In this document: piece after piece, positions 53,301 to 59,776 of the stretch
Layout of the letters: each line of letters opens with the position of its first letter
Position numbering within the stretch: the first letter of the stretch is position 1
Source of the DNA: Nematostella vectensis
Taxonomy: Eukaryota; Cnidaria; Anthozoa; Actiniaria; Edwardsiidae
DNA: 64,000 nt
Direction of reading: 5' to 3'
NCBI RefSeq assembly: GCF_932526225.1
Contig: NC_064048.1
Location: 9,572,515 to 9,636,514 of the forward strand
Translations under genes and position numbers: made by a program
Notes under the pieces: model-generated
Seen by the model: only the letters and a program-made list of their open reading frames with translations
What the model was told of the DNA's origin: nothing
The model's database searches: none

Positions 53301-55633
53301 AAATTATTTTTGGACCTTTTTTTCTATGTATTTTTTTCTAATGTATTCGAAATAAAATATTAAAAATACATCGCAAAGTTAGAAAACATCCAAATGAACC
53401 GTAAACCCCCCCCCCCCCCCCCCCTCGTGTTGGTATGATTCATTTACAGAGCTCCAATCGAACTTTAGAAGTGGGTTCCCTAAGGTTGTATGATCGATCT
53501 TCAAAGCTCTTATCGAACCTTAGAAGTGGGTTTCCTGTGCTTATATGACCTATTTACAGAGTTCTCATCCAACCTTAGAATGGGTTCCCTGTGTTTGTAT
53601 GATCCATCTACAGAGTTCTAATCCAACCTTAGAAGCGGGTTCCCTGTGGTTGTATGATCCATTTACAGAGTTATCATCCAACCTTAGAAGCGGGTTTCCT
53701 GTGGTTGTATGATCCATCTTCAGAGCTCTAATCAAACCTTAAAAGCTCTATCCTAATAGTAGGGTAGTGGTTCTATATGTAACACGCGAATGATTTCTCT
53801 TTTCAGTACAAACCCCGATGGGTCTTCAGATGTAGCAGTCTTTCAAAAGCATAACCCCAAAGATGACCCGAATGTCGGGCTTGTTCTCGCGGGATACCTC
53901 GAGAATAACCAGCATCGCCTGAGCCCGAAGAGCAAACACAATGCCACTCTATCTTCCGTCGAGCTGGTCAATGGAGGTGTGTGTCACTGCTGGGTCAGCC
54001 CTTCTTTTGAACGAGACCGACCACACTTCGCCCCATTTCAAACTCCTGCTCACTACCGAGTCATACAAAACATCAGTTATCATCAGTCATATCATCGCTC
54101 GTCATCTGTCATCATCAGTCATCATCAGTCAACATCAGTCAACATCAGTCAACATCATTCAACATCAGTCAACATCAGTCATCATCGTTTATCATCAGTC
54201 ATCATCGCTTATTATCAGTCATCATCAGTCAACATCAGTCAACATCAGTCATCATCGCTTATCATCAGTCATCATCGCACATCATCAGTCATCATCAGTC
54301 AACATCAGTCATCATCGCTTATCATCAGTCATCATCGCACATCATCAGTCATCATCAGTCAACATCTGGGCCAGTCTGAATTATTTTTTGTTTTTGAATA
54401 TTTGGAATCCTCTTGGGCAAGGGTAAAACAAAGCATTTCCTACTCCGAATGCGAGCCGGCGGCTAGCAGGCAGCGGCAGGTTTGATTGGGAGTTGACCCT
54501 TTGCGCATGCTCTGTTTCTCAGGTGATGGTCTGTGTGTGTCCCAGTGCTTCACGGCCTGCTCCAGTCAGTGTAACCCTGTATGTTGTACTGGTACCACCA
54601 CATTTGGCGCGGCTGCATTCCCCGCACCTATGATACCAGCCACACCCATGATGATGCCTCAGGCGCCTATGACGCAACAGATGGCGGGAAACCAGATCCC
54701 GTACCATGCTGGGTATCCGGCCCCGTATGTGAGCTCGTATAGGTAGGTAAAACATTACCCGGATCCCGTACGGGTATCTGGTCCTATATGTTGGCTTGTA
54801 TAGTTAGCTAGAACATGACCCAAATCGTGTATTTTTACTTGTTATCCGGTACCGTATGCGTACCCGGATCTCGTATCTTAAAAGATACCCGGCCCCATAT
54901 GCATTTCTGTATAGGTAGTTTAACATAACCCGGATCCCGTACTTTACCGGGTATCCGGTCCCGTATGTTGACTTGTATAGGTAGCAAAAACACGACCCGA
55001 ATCCAGTACCTCCACCCAGTCTACGTTAAATGTACACATACGTCTTTTTGTTAAAGTCGGCAGAATATTATCATACAAGATCACATATATACCCTATATA
55101 TCTTTTTTATTTGTAAGATTACATGCTACTTTTTTCGAGTCCTGTATACGGAATATCTTAAGACACAAACATTTGAAAAGCTTCTTATGAATTTGTTCTG
55201 AATTTTCCACCCCTCAATTGTGTAGATTTAGCGTAGAATGGGTGACGTATTTCGGGCTCGTTAAGCTAGCTGAAACGTGACCCAAATCTCGTAACTTAAC
55301 CGTATTGTACACGTATGTAGAACCCTACTAATTATTTATCGTATCCCGCACTCTGCCTAATCCGTCTTCTGTCTTAAAAGAGCGCCTCAAGCCTTCCCAC
55401 AAGCCTTTGCGCGCCCGATGGGGGCATACCCTCAACAGCCTCAGCAGCAACTACCTCTGTACCAGGCTCCCGCGCGACCCGTCGCTAATTTTGCAGCATA
55501 CTCTATCTCGAACCAGGCCCCTGTCATGGCTCCACCTCCTTACCAGGCTCCCGAGACGGTCGGTTGCGTACGTGGTTGCCGACAGGCCCACCACTGTCCG
55601 AGTTACTGTCCGAAAAAATGCTGCCATCATTAG
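36648..55633 (+). CDS. NOWA-like nematocyst-wall protein: PLAT, Pro/Thr stalk, SCP/CAP, C-type lectin, minicollagen-type Cys domains
   Basis: Predicted secreted structural protein of the nematocyst capsule wall. NOWA of Hydra is known to combine SCP, C-type lectin and minicollagen-type cysteine-rich domains, which cross-link by disulphide exchange. Model from ATG 36653: 36653-36707, 37017-37049, 37346-37496, 38372-38474, 38788-38917, 39788-40117, 40550-40612, 41367-41432, 42183-42230, 43022-43084, 43229-43291, 43439-43501, 43855-43914, 44748-44777, 45122-45163, 45952-45978, 46200-46295 (or longer), 47957-48007, 48725-48802, 49346-49593, 49965-50151, 50763-50786, 50864-51025, 51521-51739, 52202-52356, 52902-52975, 53807-53976, 54523-54742 and 55381-55633 (TAG). 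Every phase joins, giving at least 1,087 residues. The PLAT domain and the long stalk are not part of the classical NOWA layout. Confidence 0.88.
37346..38917 (+). CDS. NOWA-like exons 3-5: PLAT/LH2 domain
   Basis: Exons 37346-37496, 38372-38474 and 38788-38917, phases 1-2-0-1. Motifs: DWTLSIKTGARWYAGTNANI, FVKLFGTKGE, LQRVTVINDNSGPAPGWFLK and FDFKASEWLASDSKLKRVF. The GWFLKK and EWLA positions correspond to the PLAT core. The middle exon is 103 nt in both this gene and the mosaic gene. Confidence 0.9.
37555..37880. repeat. (ATC)n/(ACC)n microsatellite
   Basis: Imperfect catcat runs with recurring 'caccatttcaccatcatcat' blocks in the intron between PLAT exons 3 and 4. Confidence 0.95.
37885..37943. 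mobile_element. Solo terminus of the TTAAAGCCGC-family MITE
   Basis: About 59 bp: aacggttgaggtttccgtcg, gacctccagaagtaaactgg, tgacaatgcggctttaa. It equals one end of the full copy that lies 126 bp downstream, with no matching partner end. Confidence 0.85.
38069..38312. mobile_element. MITE, TTAAAGCCGC family, best-preserved copy
   Basis: Ends ttaaagccgcattgtcacca and tggtgacaatgcggctttaa are perfect inverted repeats that extend through gtttacttccgg. 244 bp, non-coding, in the intron before PLAT exon 4. Confidence 0.95.
39788..40117 (+). CDS. NOWA-like exon 6: Thr/Ala/Pro mucin-like stalk
   Basis: A 330-nt, phase 1-1 exon dominated by a six-residue repeat of the type APTTNA / APATNA / APSTNA, then KAPPTPGATPGATSAKAPAT. 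Many potential O-glycosylation sites and no cysteine. Likely an extended spacer. Confidence 0.88.
40550..40612 (+). CDS. NOWA-like stalk exon 7 (63 nt, PPLPPKQPQTTLPKAPG type)
   Basis: Phase 1-1 exon between cttatag and gtaatc. It is the diverged relative of the three tandem exons at 43022-43501. Confidence 0.85.
40640..41320. repeat. (ATC)n microsatellite in NOWA-like gene
   Basis: About 680 bp of catcat/caccat triplets between stalk exons 7 and 8, open as poly-His (+) and poly-Met (-) frames. Not coding. Confidence 0.97.
41367..41432 (+). CDS. NOWA-like stalk exon 8 with two further in-frame donors
   Basis: Begins after taacag as APMPPPGANHAVIAPKKPPN, then PPG. The donor gtaatc at 41433 is followed at 39-bp spacing by gttatc and gtgatc, each after CCACCTG/ACACCTG. 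Using the later ones would add 13 or 26 residues of KKPPNPPG type. The frame closes at a TAG at 41516. Confidence 0.75.
41830..42090. mobile_element. Interspersed repeat, 'tagctcgcttggtca' family, copy 3
   Basis: Shares ordered blocks and the end ggctatttagaaaaaaacga / caggcattgattgatatgg with the intergenic copies at 31585 and 33090. A further related segment (tacgtccgcttcaataatgt) lies just upstream at about 41575-41830. Confidence 0.6.
42183..42230 (+). CDS. NOWA-like stalk exon 9
   Basis: A 48-nt, phase 1-1 exon between ttgcag and gtaacc. It reads APASQQPAAIALPSSSG. Confidence 0.75.
42410..42780. mobile_element. MITE-like element, GACAGAGC family, copy 2
   Basis: Ends gacagagcaaaaaaaa and tttttttttgctctgtc; 371 bp, about the same length as copy 1 at 23589-23960. 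Flanked by gctcgtc on the left and ggctcgtc on the right, a probable target-site duplication. Confidence 0.9.
43022..43501 (+). CDS. NOWA-like stalk exons 10-12: tandemly duplicated 63-nt exons
   Basis: Exons 43022-43084, 43229-43291 and 43439-43501, each phase 1-1, each reading AAKAPPPPPKQPQTTLPKAP then G (VPP in the first). The exon plus its ~145-bp intron is repeated at 207-210 bp spacing with near-identical introns, so the duplications are recent. Each has its own acceptor (tcatag or ttatag) and gtaat donor. Confidence 0.9.
43855..45978 (+). CDS. NOWA-like stalk exons 13-16
   Basis: Small phase 1-1 exons at 43855-43914 (AKPAQAPKPAAISLPQPPHI), 44748-44777 (GATPKAAPST), 45122-45163 (AAPTSAAPGSTAAP) and 45952-45978 (DCIPCPPTT). 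All have good acceptors and donors. The last carries a CxxC pair, the only cysteines modelled in the stalk. The small size makes individual exons uncertain. Confidence 0.7.
46200..46295 (+). CDS. NOWA-like stalk exon 17: start of a Thr/Pro repeat exon, 3' end undetermined
   Basis: After tgtag at 46195-46199 the frame reads EQPSTAAPPSPATPSTAATT then IPPKPTTQSTTG in phase 1. It runs into the 36-bp array, whose every unit carries ACAG-GTATAC in the same phase. The exon can therefore end at the first unit (46295) or at any later one. The frame given by the first units breaks near 46640. Confidence 0.6.
46284..47857 (+). repeat. 36-bp array (accacaggtataccaccatc type) in the NOWA-like stalk
   Basis: About 28 units to 47295 and about 7 more at 47585-47857, interrupted by a MITE. 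In the coding frame a unit reads STTGIPP(S/L/K)PTTT. Each unit contains AG-GT, usable in principle as both acceptor and donor. Indels shift the frame within the array. Confidence 0.95.
47302..47584. mobile_element. MITE-like element, CCATATCAA family, copy 2
   Basis: Sequence from catatcaaacatattcccca to acccaaatattaatatgg closely follows 23015-23291. It has inserted inside the 36-bp array and splits it. Confidence 0.85.
47957..48802 (+). CDS. NOWA-like stalk exons 18-19
   Basis: Exons 47957-48007 (APPSPTTQPIASSTGPT) and 48725-48802 (ASSGTTQGVATNGPTVATTP then KPNGGT), both phase 1-1 with cag/tag acceptors and gtat donors. They complete the stalk before the SCP domain. Confidence 0.8.
49151..49372 (+). 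repeat. ~92-bp repeat of acceptor plus head of the SCP exon
   Basis: ctccag or ctcag followed by GAATGnnCCAGT(T)ACCCTCT occurs with exon-like starts at 49161, 49254 and 49346. Only the third continues into the SCP exon. The two upstream copies keep a usable-looking acceptor. Confidence 0.92.
49346..50151 (+). CDS. NOWA-like exons 20-21: SCP/CAP domain
   Basis: Exons 49346-49593 and 49965-50151, phases 1-0-1. The CAP fold is read from LLTSMNSVRLIHGAGPLVTD, then KAQEWANKIA, YGALICSR, AKQCVGQWYKTA, GSFVQLIWKSGRRVGIAKA and FYVVAYIDP. The usual GHFTQ motif is GSFVQ here, so the conserved His of the CAP cavity is lost. This suggests a structural role. Confidence 0.92.
50763..51739 (+). CDS. NOWA-like exons 22-24: 24-nt linker and C-type lectin-like domain
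   Basis: Linker exon 50763-50786 (DLVEPSENG), then CTLD exons 50864-51025 and 51521-51739. Motifs: ECPADFVRNERSCFF, LTWENAIAQCAQKGASLASV, AWIGFHDHQTESRYTWVNG, FLPSEPTGVGEDCVAM and GWADRKCTDKIPSVC. The six expected cysteines are present. The sugar-site EPN and WND motifs are EPT and WAD here, so calcium-dependent sugar binding is uncertain. Confidence 0.95.
51219..51420. mobile_element. MITE-like element, GCGGC-terminal family (diverged copy)
   Basis: From gaagcggcatagtcagcagt to gtagactggagttgccgcat, with the inner motifs acttccggtcaattacgtaac and ttgtcttttgtcggttgag. Related to the copies at 6968, 17807 and 38069. Lies in the intron inside the CTLD. Confidence 0.7.
51724..52145 (+). repeat. 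~41-bp array of the CTLD exon end plus donor
   Basis: The exon 24 end (TGATGCCTGTCAGAG) and its gtaa donor recur about ten times after the true junction at 51739. Junction copies lie at 51778, 51820, 51861 and 51902 and on to about 52140. Spacers are purine-rich (gggaggggagggggaa). Confidence 0.95.
52202..52356 (+). CDS. NOWA-like exon 25: Gln/Gly-rich linker
   Basis: Reads GNLTYKITVHVQKDNITQ, then a (QG)n stretch, and ends PQNLAELVKKV. Phase 1 in, 0 out, with donor gtcagt (an alternative GT lies 3 nt earlier). No recognised domain before the QG run, though the beta-like start may continue into exon 27. Confidence 0.8.
52609..52940 (+). repeat. 60-bp array containing the head of NOWA-like exon 26
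   Basis: atgccttac occurs at 52648, 52708, 52768, 52828 and, in the exon, 52908. The 33 nt ATGCCTTACACTCAAGCATT...GGGCCA of the exon are reproduced exactly at 52768-52800. Unlike other arrays here, the upstream copies lack the acceptor: the real copy has about 20 extra bases bringing in ctcag-atcaag. Confidence 0.95.
52902..53976 (+). CDS. NOWA-like exons 26-27: unassigned region before the Cys domains
   Basis: Exons 52902-52975 (IKMPYTQAFSEGPGGGPEF then VGESVK) and 53807-53976 (TNPDGSSDVAVFQKHNPKDD, VGLVLAGYLENNQHRL, ATLSSVELVNG), phases 0-2-1. Without cysteines. I do not recognise the domain; the strand-rich pattern suggests a small beta fold together with exon 25. Confidence 0.82.
53440..53745. 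repeat. ~55-bp tandem array (gttgtatgatccatttacag type)
   Basis: Six diverged copies, with tacagag/ttcagag recurring near 53447, 53502, 53558, 53611, 53667 and 53721. Acceptor-like ttacag occurs in several units, but no exon sequence is included. Preceded by a 19-base C run. Confidence 0.85.
54060..54368. repeat. ~10-bp repeat (atcatcagtca)
   Basis: About 30 copies of (a/t)catcagtca with atcatcgctt variants in the intron after exon 27. No exon sequence is included. Confidence 0.92.
54523..54742 (+). CDS. NOWA-like exon 28: minicollagen-type cysteine-rich domain 1 and Pro-rich stretch
   Basis: Opens GDGL and then CVSQCFTACSSQCNPVCC, a perfect C-x3-C-x3-C-x3-C-x3-CC minicollagen Cys domain. 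It continues into a Pro/Met/Ala-rich run (APMIPATPMMMPQAPM) and ends GYPAPYVSSY. Phase 1 in, 2 out. Such domains form intermolecular disulphides in the nematocyst wall. Confidence 0.95.
54700..54985 (+). repeat. Repeated tail of exon 28 with donor (about 61-66-bp units)
   Basis: The exon end (atcccgtacc...ggtatccggccccgtatgtg...tatag) and its gta donor recur, diverged, with junction copies at 54803 (ttagct), 54914 (gtagtt) and 54980 (gtagca). The true junction is 54742. A weaker relic lies near 55250-55315. Confidence 0.88.
55381..55633 (+). CDS. NOWA-like terminal exon 29: Pro/Gln-rich tail and minicollagen-type Cys domain 2
   Basis: Follows cttaaaag in phase 2. Reads FPQAFARPMGAYPQQPQQQL, a Pro-rich run with repeated YQAP, then CVRGCRQAHHCPSYCPKKCC, HH and TAG. 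The Cys spacing is C-x3-C-x5-C-x3-C-x3-CC, a variant of the canonical pattern with two extra residues in the second loop. Confidence 0.95.
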
Positions 55634-57189
55634 CGAAGAACCAAAAGTAAAAAAAAAACTACCTTAAAAAGGGGAATAAGCTTCCTTGAAAATATGTAAC
55701 AAAACCCGTAAATATGTTCAATGCAAAGGAAACTCTTAGGTTACTTTGGATTTGATTTTATTTTTTCCATGAAAAAGTAACGGCTCAGGATATTAGCAAT
55801 GTGTACTCGCATCTGAGGGTGCAACGATGCTTTCCCCGGAGTGTGTAGCTTCTTGTTGTTAGTCTTAAGATACGCCATTTAGTTGTGAAAAGAAAAAAGT
55901 TTTTTTTGGGCGTAGTGTTGAAAGGAGCTGCGTGTCAATTAAAAATCGCTACTATTTTATTTTATTTTATTCTATTTTGAATCACTATAAATGACAAGGC
56001 TTTATAAGCCAGCTGGCTGCATTTGGTATGAAATGCTATTATGTCTTGATAATTATCTGTGTATTAACTGTGTAGCATGAACTAATGCGAAAATACAGAA
56101 AAATACAAATAAACCTAACACAAGTTTAACTATAATCGCTGTCTCTGTTGTGAGGGGGGAATTTCATATAAACTCGCAGATTTGAATTAATCATAATAAC
56201 CTGAAGAAGTCGTACTAAATATGACAAAAAGAGCCGACTATTCGCGGTTTTAAAATACTGCAAGATTTTCTACAATCCCCTTGTTTATAAATGGGATAAT
56301 CGACACTTCTCAAAAACTATGGTCCTCCATTCAACCGACGCCCTCTTATAAAGTGTCGGTTATACTGAGGTGTCCATTTAAAGATTTGATGGAAAAAATG
56401 GGAAAAGGAAACACAGGGTGACGGTTCTATATAGGGTATTCCTTTAATGCCCGGTAAAGCGATTGTGAGATACCTGTGTGCAGACGCTAGAAAGGACTCT
56501 CAGTAGTTACCACCATCTCCTGCAATTTTAATTGCTGACCCCGTTCTAAAATAATAGATCAAAACCATGAAAATACAATGGAAATATAGCGCCAGACAAT
56601 GGTTATTTACCTGGTTGTTTTCTTCTCAAAACGAAAACAGAGAAAACGATAAATAATTCATGCTTGATTGTGCGCTTTCGTTTTTGGTAATCCTGTTTCA
56701 TTACTACAAGGTAAGATTTTTGTATTGCCTAATATTTATACGAGGAACATAATGGGAAAGATTAAATATGTAAGCTGGATTCTATCGCAGGGATATCCCC
56801 CTCCATGTTCAATGATCCACGCACGTGGTATAAAAAGACTACAGATAACCCCACGGCAGACGATTTCATGAGAGGTTTTTATAAATATTAACGCTTGTCC
56901 GATACTCCTTATTACGGCATAAGTCTCTAACCCCTCCCTCCCCGCTACATTAATGTAACATGCCATATCCTATCATCCCCGTAAAACCTTAAAAACCTGA
57001 ACCGCATCGTTTGTGTGTTTGCTCGCCGCCATCTTGAGAGTCTAAAATTTTGCAATCTTAATTTTCTTTAATTTCTCTAAGGTTTTTGTGCGCTCGCCCA
57101 AGACCGCTTTCAGTTTATTAAGGGAAAGCGATTAGTTGAAAAACGATGTTCTGTGCTTGAGGTAATTGGTAGTTATTTGCTCTTTTCAG
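55634..57189. other. 3' UTR and intergenic stretch, no further gene seen
   Basis: Holds the NOWA-like 3' UTR, then AT-rich DNA. At about 57005-57110 blocks resembling the interspersed 'gccatcttg' family occur (ccgccatcttgagagtctaa). No convincing ORF. Confidence 0.5.
56108..56113 (+). promoter_or_regulatory. Possible polyadenylation signal of the NOWA-like gene
   Basis: AATAAA 475 nt after the stop codon in AT-rich sequence. Position only. Confidence 0.4.
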
Positions 57190-58758
57190 CACGAACATGG
57201 ATACGGCAATCACAATCAATATGTTGATTGCATTAACTATCATAGTTGGTAAGAATCCAAATCAAATTATACATTGCAAACACAATATTCATTAGCTAGT
57301 ATTATTATTTCAGCCATTAGACCTCAGACTGCATACAGCATTAGAGCATAAGAGTTTTTTGTAGTTTGAGATCATTTTTATCGTTTTCTTCTCTTTACAA
57401 TTGAAGGGGCCTGCGGCATGCAAGCGAATATCCATCCTGGCGAGAAAGCCTCACCGCAAATTGGACAAAACGCAACAAAACCACAGAATATGACATTAGA
57501 ACACTCGGTAATTTCTCAGATTTGCTAACTTGATCAAACTTCTTAATGCGACTTTGATTTCTGTAAAACGTTATTAATAAATTTATAGGAATAATTGGTC
57601 ATCACAACATTTTTTCAATGTTAAAAAAGGATGAAAATCGTGACAGCGAAGATGGAAGCGGCGATATCGATCTTTCGACCATCGAGTCCAGCGCCGAACC
57701 CATGGAAGACTTTCGCGAAAGTATTGATGGAGAGACAACCGCTGGCCTTGAGGACGACCCCGAGCGCCACAAGGCCTATGGGAACGATAGCGGGGAAGAG
57801 GAGGAGCCTGGGTCGAATAGTGAAAACGAAAATGACGAGGTGATAGAAAATATATAATCTGCTTCTAGCTGTTAGGGTTTTAAAAAAAATTATGTAGTTT
57901 GAATGATAGTATTGGTGTAATTAAGGTCAGCATCTATATAATATCTGAGTCACAGATACAAAGATACAACTGCCATTTTGTTATCATATGAAGAAAACGT
58001 CGTTTTTTTTTTTTTTTTTTTGGAATGGTACCGAAGAATCTTAGTTTCTTTTCAGATACCTTCTACATTGGCTAAAGATAGTCACAATTTTTTCCTCTCT
58101 GAATAAAGTCATAAAGTTTACGAAGCACCTGGGGTACGGCGACCTTAAAAATGGCAAGAATCATGCGTTTTTTTCCAAATAAGGACTATATTAGATTCCT
58201 TATACGGAAGTGATCGCGTTTGGCCAAAACAACAATTTTTGGTTAAGGCTTAGCAAATGTCATTTAGTAATTTTAGTGGTATTCTTGCCAACGAGTTTTA
58301 GAAATCATTTTTACCCACACCGTCGTAGGACACCGTTTATAAACTCAAAAGAATCACTTAAATTAAAAAGGACCAAAATATGAACAATCACACTAATGAG
58401 TAAAAGACTGGTTGCTATGGTAACCTGGAGCAATATTACTTTGGCATTAAAATGTCCGCAGATATACATTAAAGGAAATGTCATCAAGTTTAGATTTCTA
58501 GCTTTGCTTTGGAGGTCATGATTTTTTTTCCGAAGATTCTGAATAGGGTTAAACAAATATTTTTTATGTGAAAGGGTGCGACATCTTTAACTGACCTCAT
58601 TGCGCTTGACCAGGAGAGGCAAAACACCAGGGCAACATTGATATAAAGGAATGATATACTTTGTGCTTGGCTATCCGGCTTCCCTACTCATGCCCTGTTA
58701 TTTTATTTTTCAGGTTCAAGAAATGATGCCAGATGAAATAAACGAAAACCACCCTTAA
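57190..58758 (+). CDS. Small secreted acidic protein, 135 residues, function unknown
   Basis: Exons 57190-57248 (ATG 57197), 57407-57507, 57630-57839 and 58714-58758 (TAA). The phases join exactly and give 135 residues. The N-terminus MDTAITINMLIALTIIV then GACGMQA is a signal peptide. The body is strongly acidic: EDGSGDIDLSTIESSAEPME, then DDPERHKAYGNDSGEEEEPG, SENENDE and a final QEMMPDEINENHP. It has no cysteine after the signal region and two NxT sites (NATK, NMTL). It sits between two SCP-CTLD genes on the same strand. It could be a wall-matrix or calcium-binding component, or a propeptide; nothing in it decides. I do not recognise a family. Confidence 0.65.
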
Positions 58759-59181
58759 AAGTCTTCAATTTAGACAACAGAGTGAAGAGATGATAATGTA
58801 GCTAGCTGTAGGCACGTATCGGCGCTATGAGTAAGAATGTGCAGTGTGAAAGAGGGATATTGTGGATTTTAATTTCCAGACATATTTCTTAATAATCAGT
58901 CAAATGAAAAAAGAATCGCCACGTAATCGGTTCATAAAAATTACATCTAATCTTTGGAATGCTGTATGACATTCTGCACAAGGCTAAAGCTTGTAATAGT
59001 ATTGTATTGATAAAAATATTCATAATGGAACTTCTATTAAGGGACATGAAAATTTATCATTAGACTATTGACAACTTTTACAGCCATATTCACACCAGAA
59101 ATTGTGTTTTGTTAACTTTAATGTACTGCATAATTATCTATATTATTGAATGAGGGCTGCATCCATTTGGTTGAGCCAATG

Positions 59182-59187
59182 AATAAA
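59182..59187 (+). promoter_or_regulatory. Possible polyadenylation signal of the acidic-protein gene
   Basis: AATAAA 424 nt after the stop; a second lies near 59519. Position only. Confidence 0.35.
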
Positions 59188-59776
59188 CTTAGTTATTTTT
59201 AATCTCAGTAAAGATGAGGAGAGCAGGATCCTAGACCCCTCATCCCCCACTACTACCTCGATCAGTCAACACAAAAGGTGTTCGCTGCTGGCTCCGCTTT
59301 TAGGTAGTGCCTAAATCCATCTTAAATAATATCGAATGGTTCAGAGTTGTTGGTAAGAAATGTAGTGGAATTGTAACAGAAATGAAATAACATTGAAAGT
59401 GATAATATTGTTATTAAGAAAATATTTTTGTTTACAACCCAACATTTTGTTCTTACCAAAAAAATTATGTTTTTCTTGTTCTTTTAGAACATTTATTTAA
59501 TTTCATTTATGAAGTGAAATAAACTTAGTAGCTCCCATGTTAAATGTGAGATATATAAATACTTTTATATTCTTTAAGAATTTATTATTGGTAAAATAAG
59601 AATTTTGCTTTTAATCATATTTATTTTCAATTTCATGGTTTGTAGGTACTACCAGCTTCTTGTACAAAAGAAAACCCGAAAACCAACTTTGTTTTGTTTT
59701 TTTCCTCGTAGGGGTCTAACAAAAACAAAAACATACATATGAACTTATGAATAAATAAGAACTCTCGTGCTTTTAG

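Noticed and set aside
53790-54485. 231-codon ORF through NOWA-like exon 27 and the following intron
   Set aside because: Only 53807-53976 fits the spliced model; the rest runs through the atcatcagtca repeat after the gtgtgt donor.
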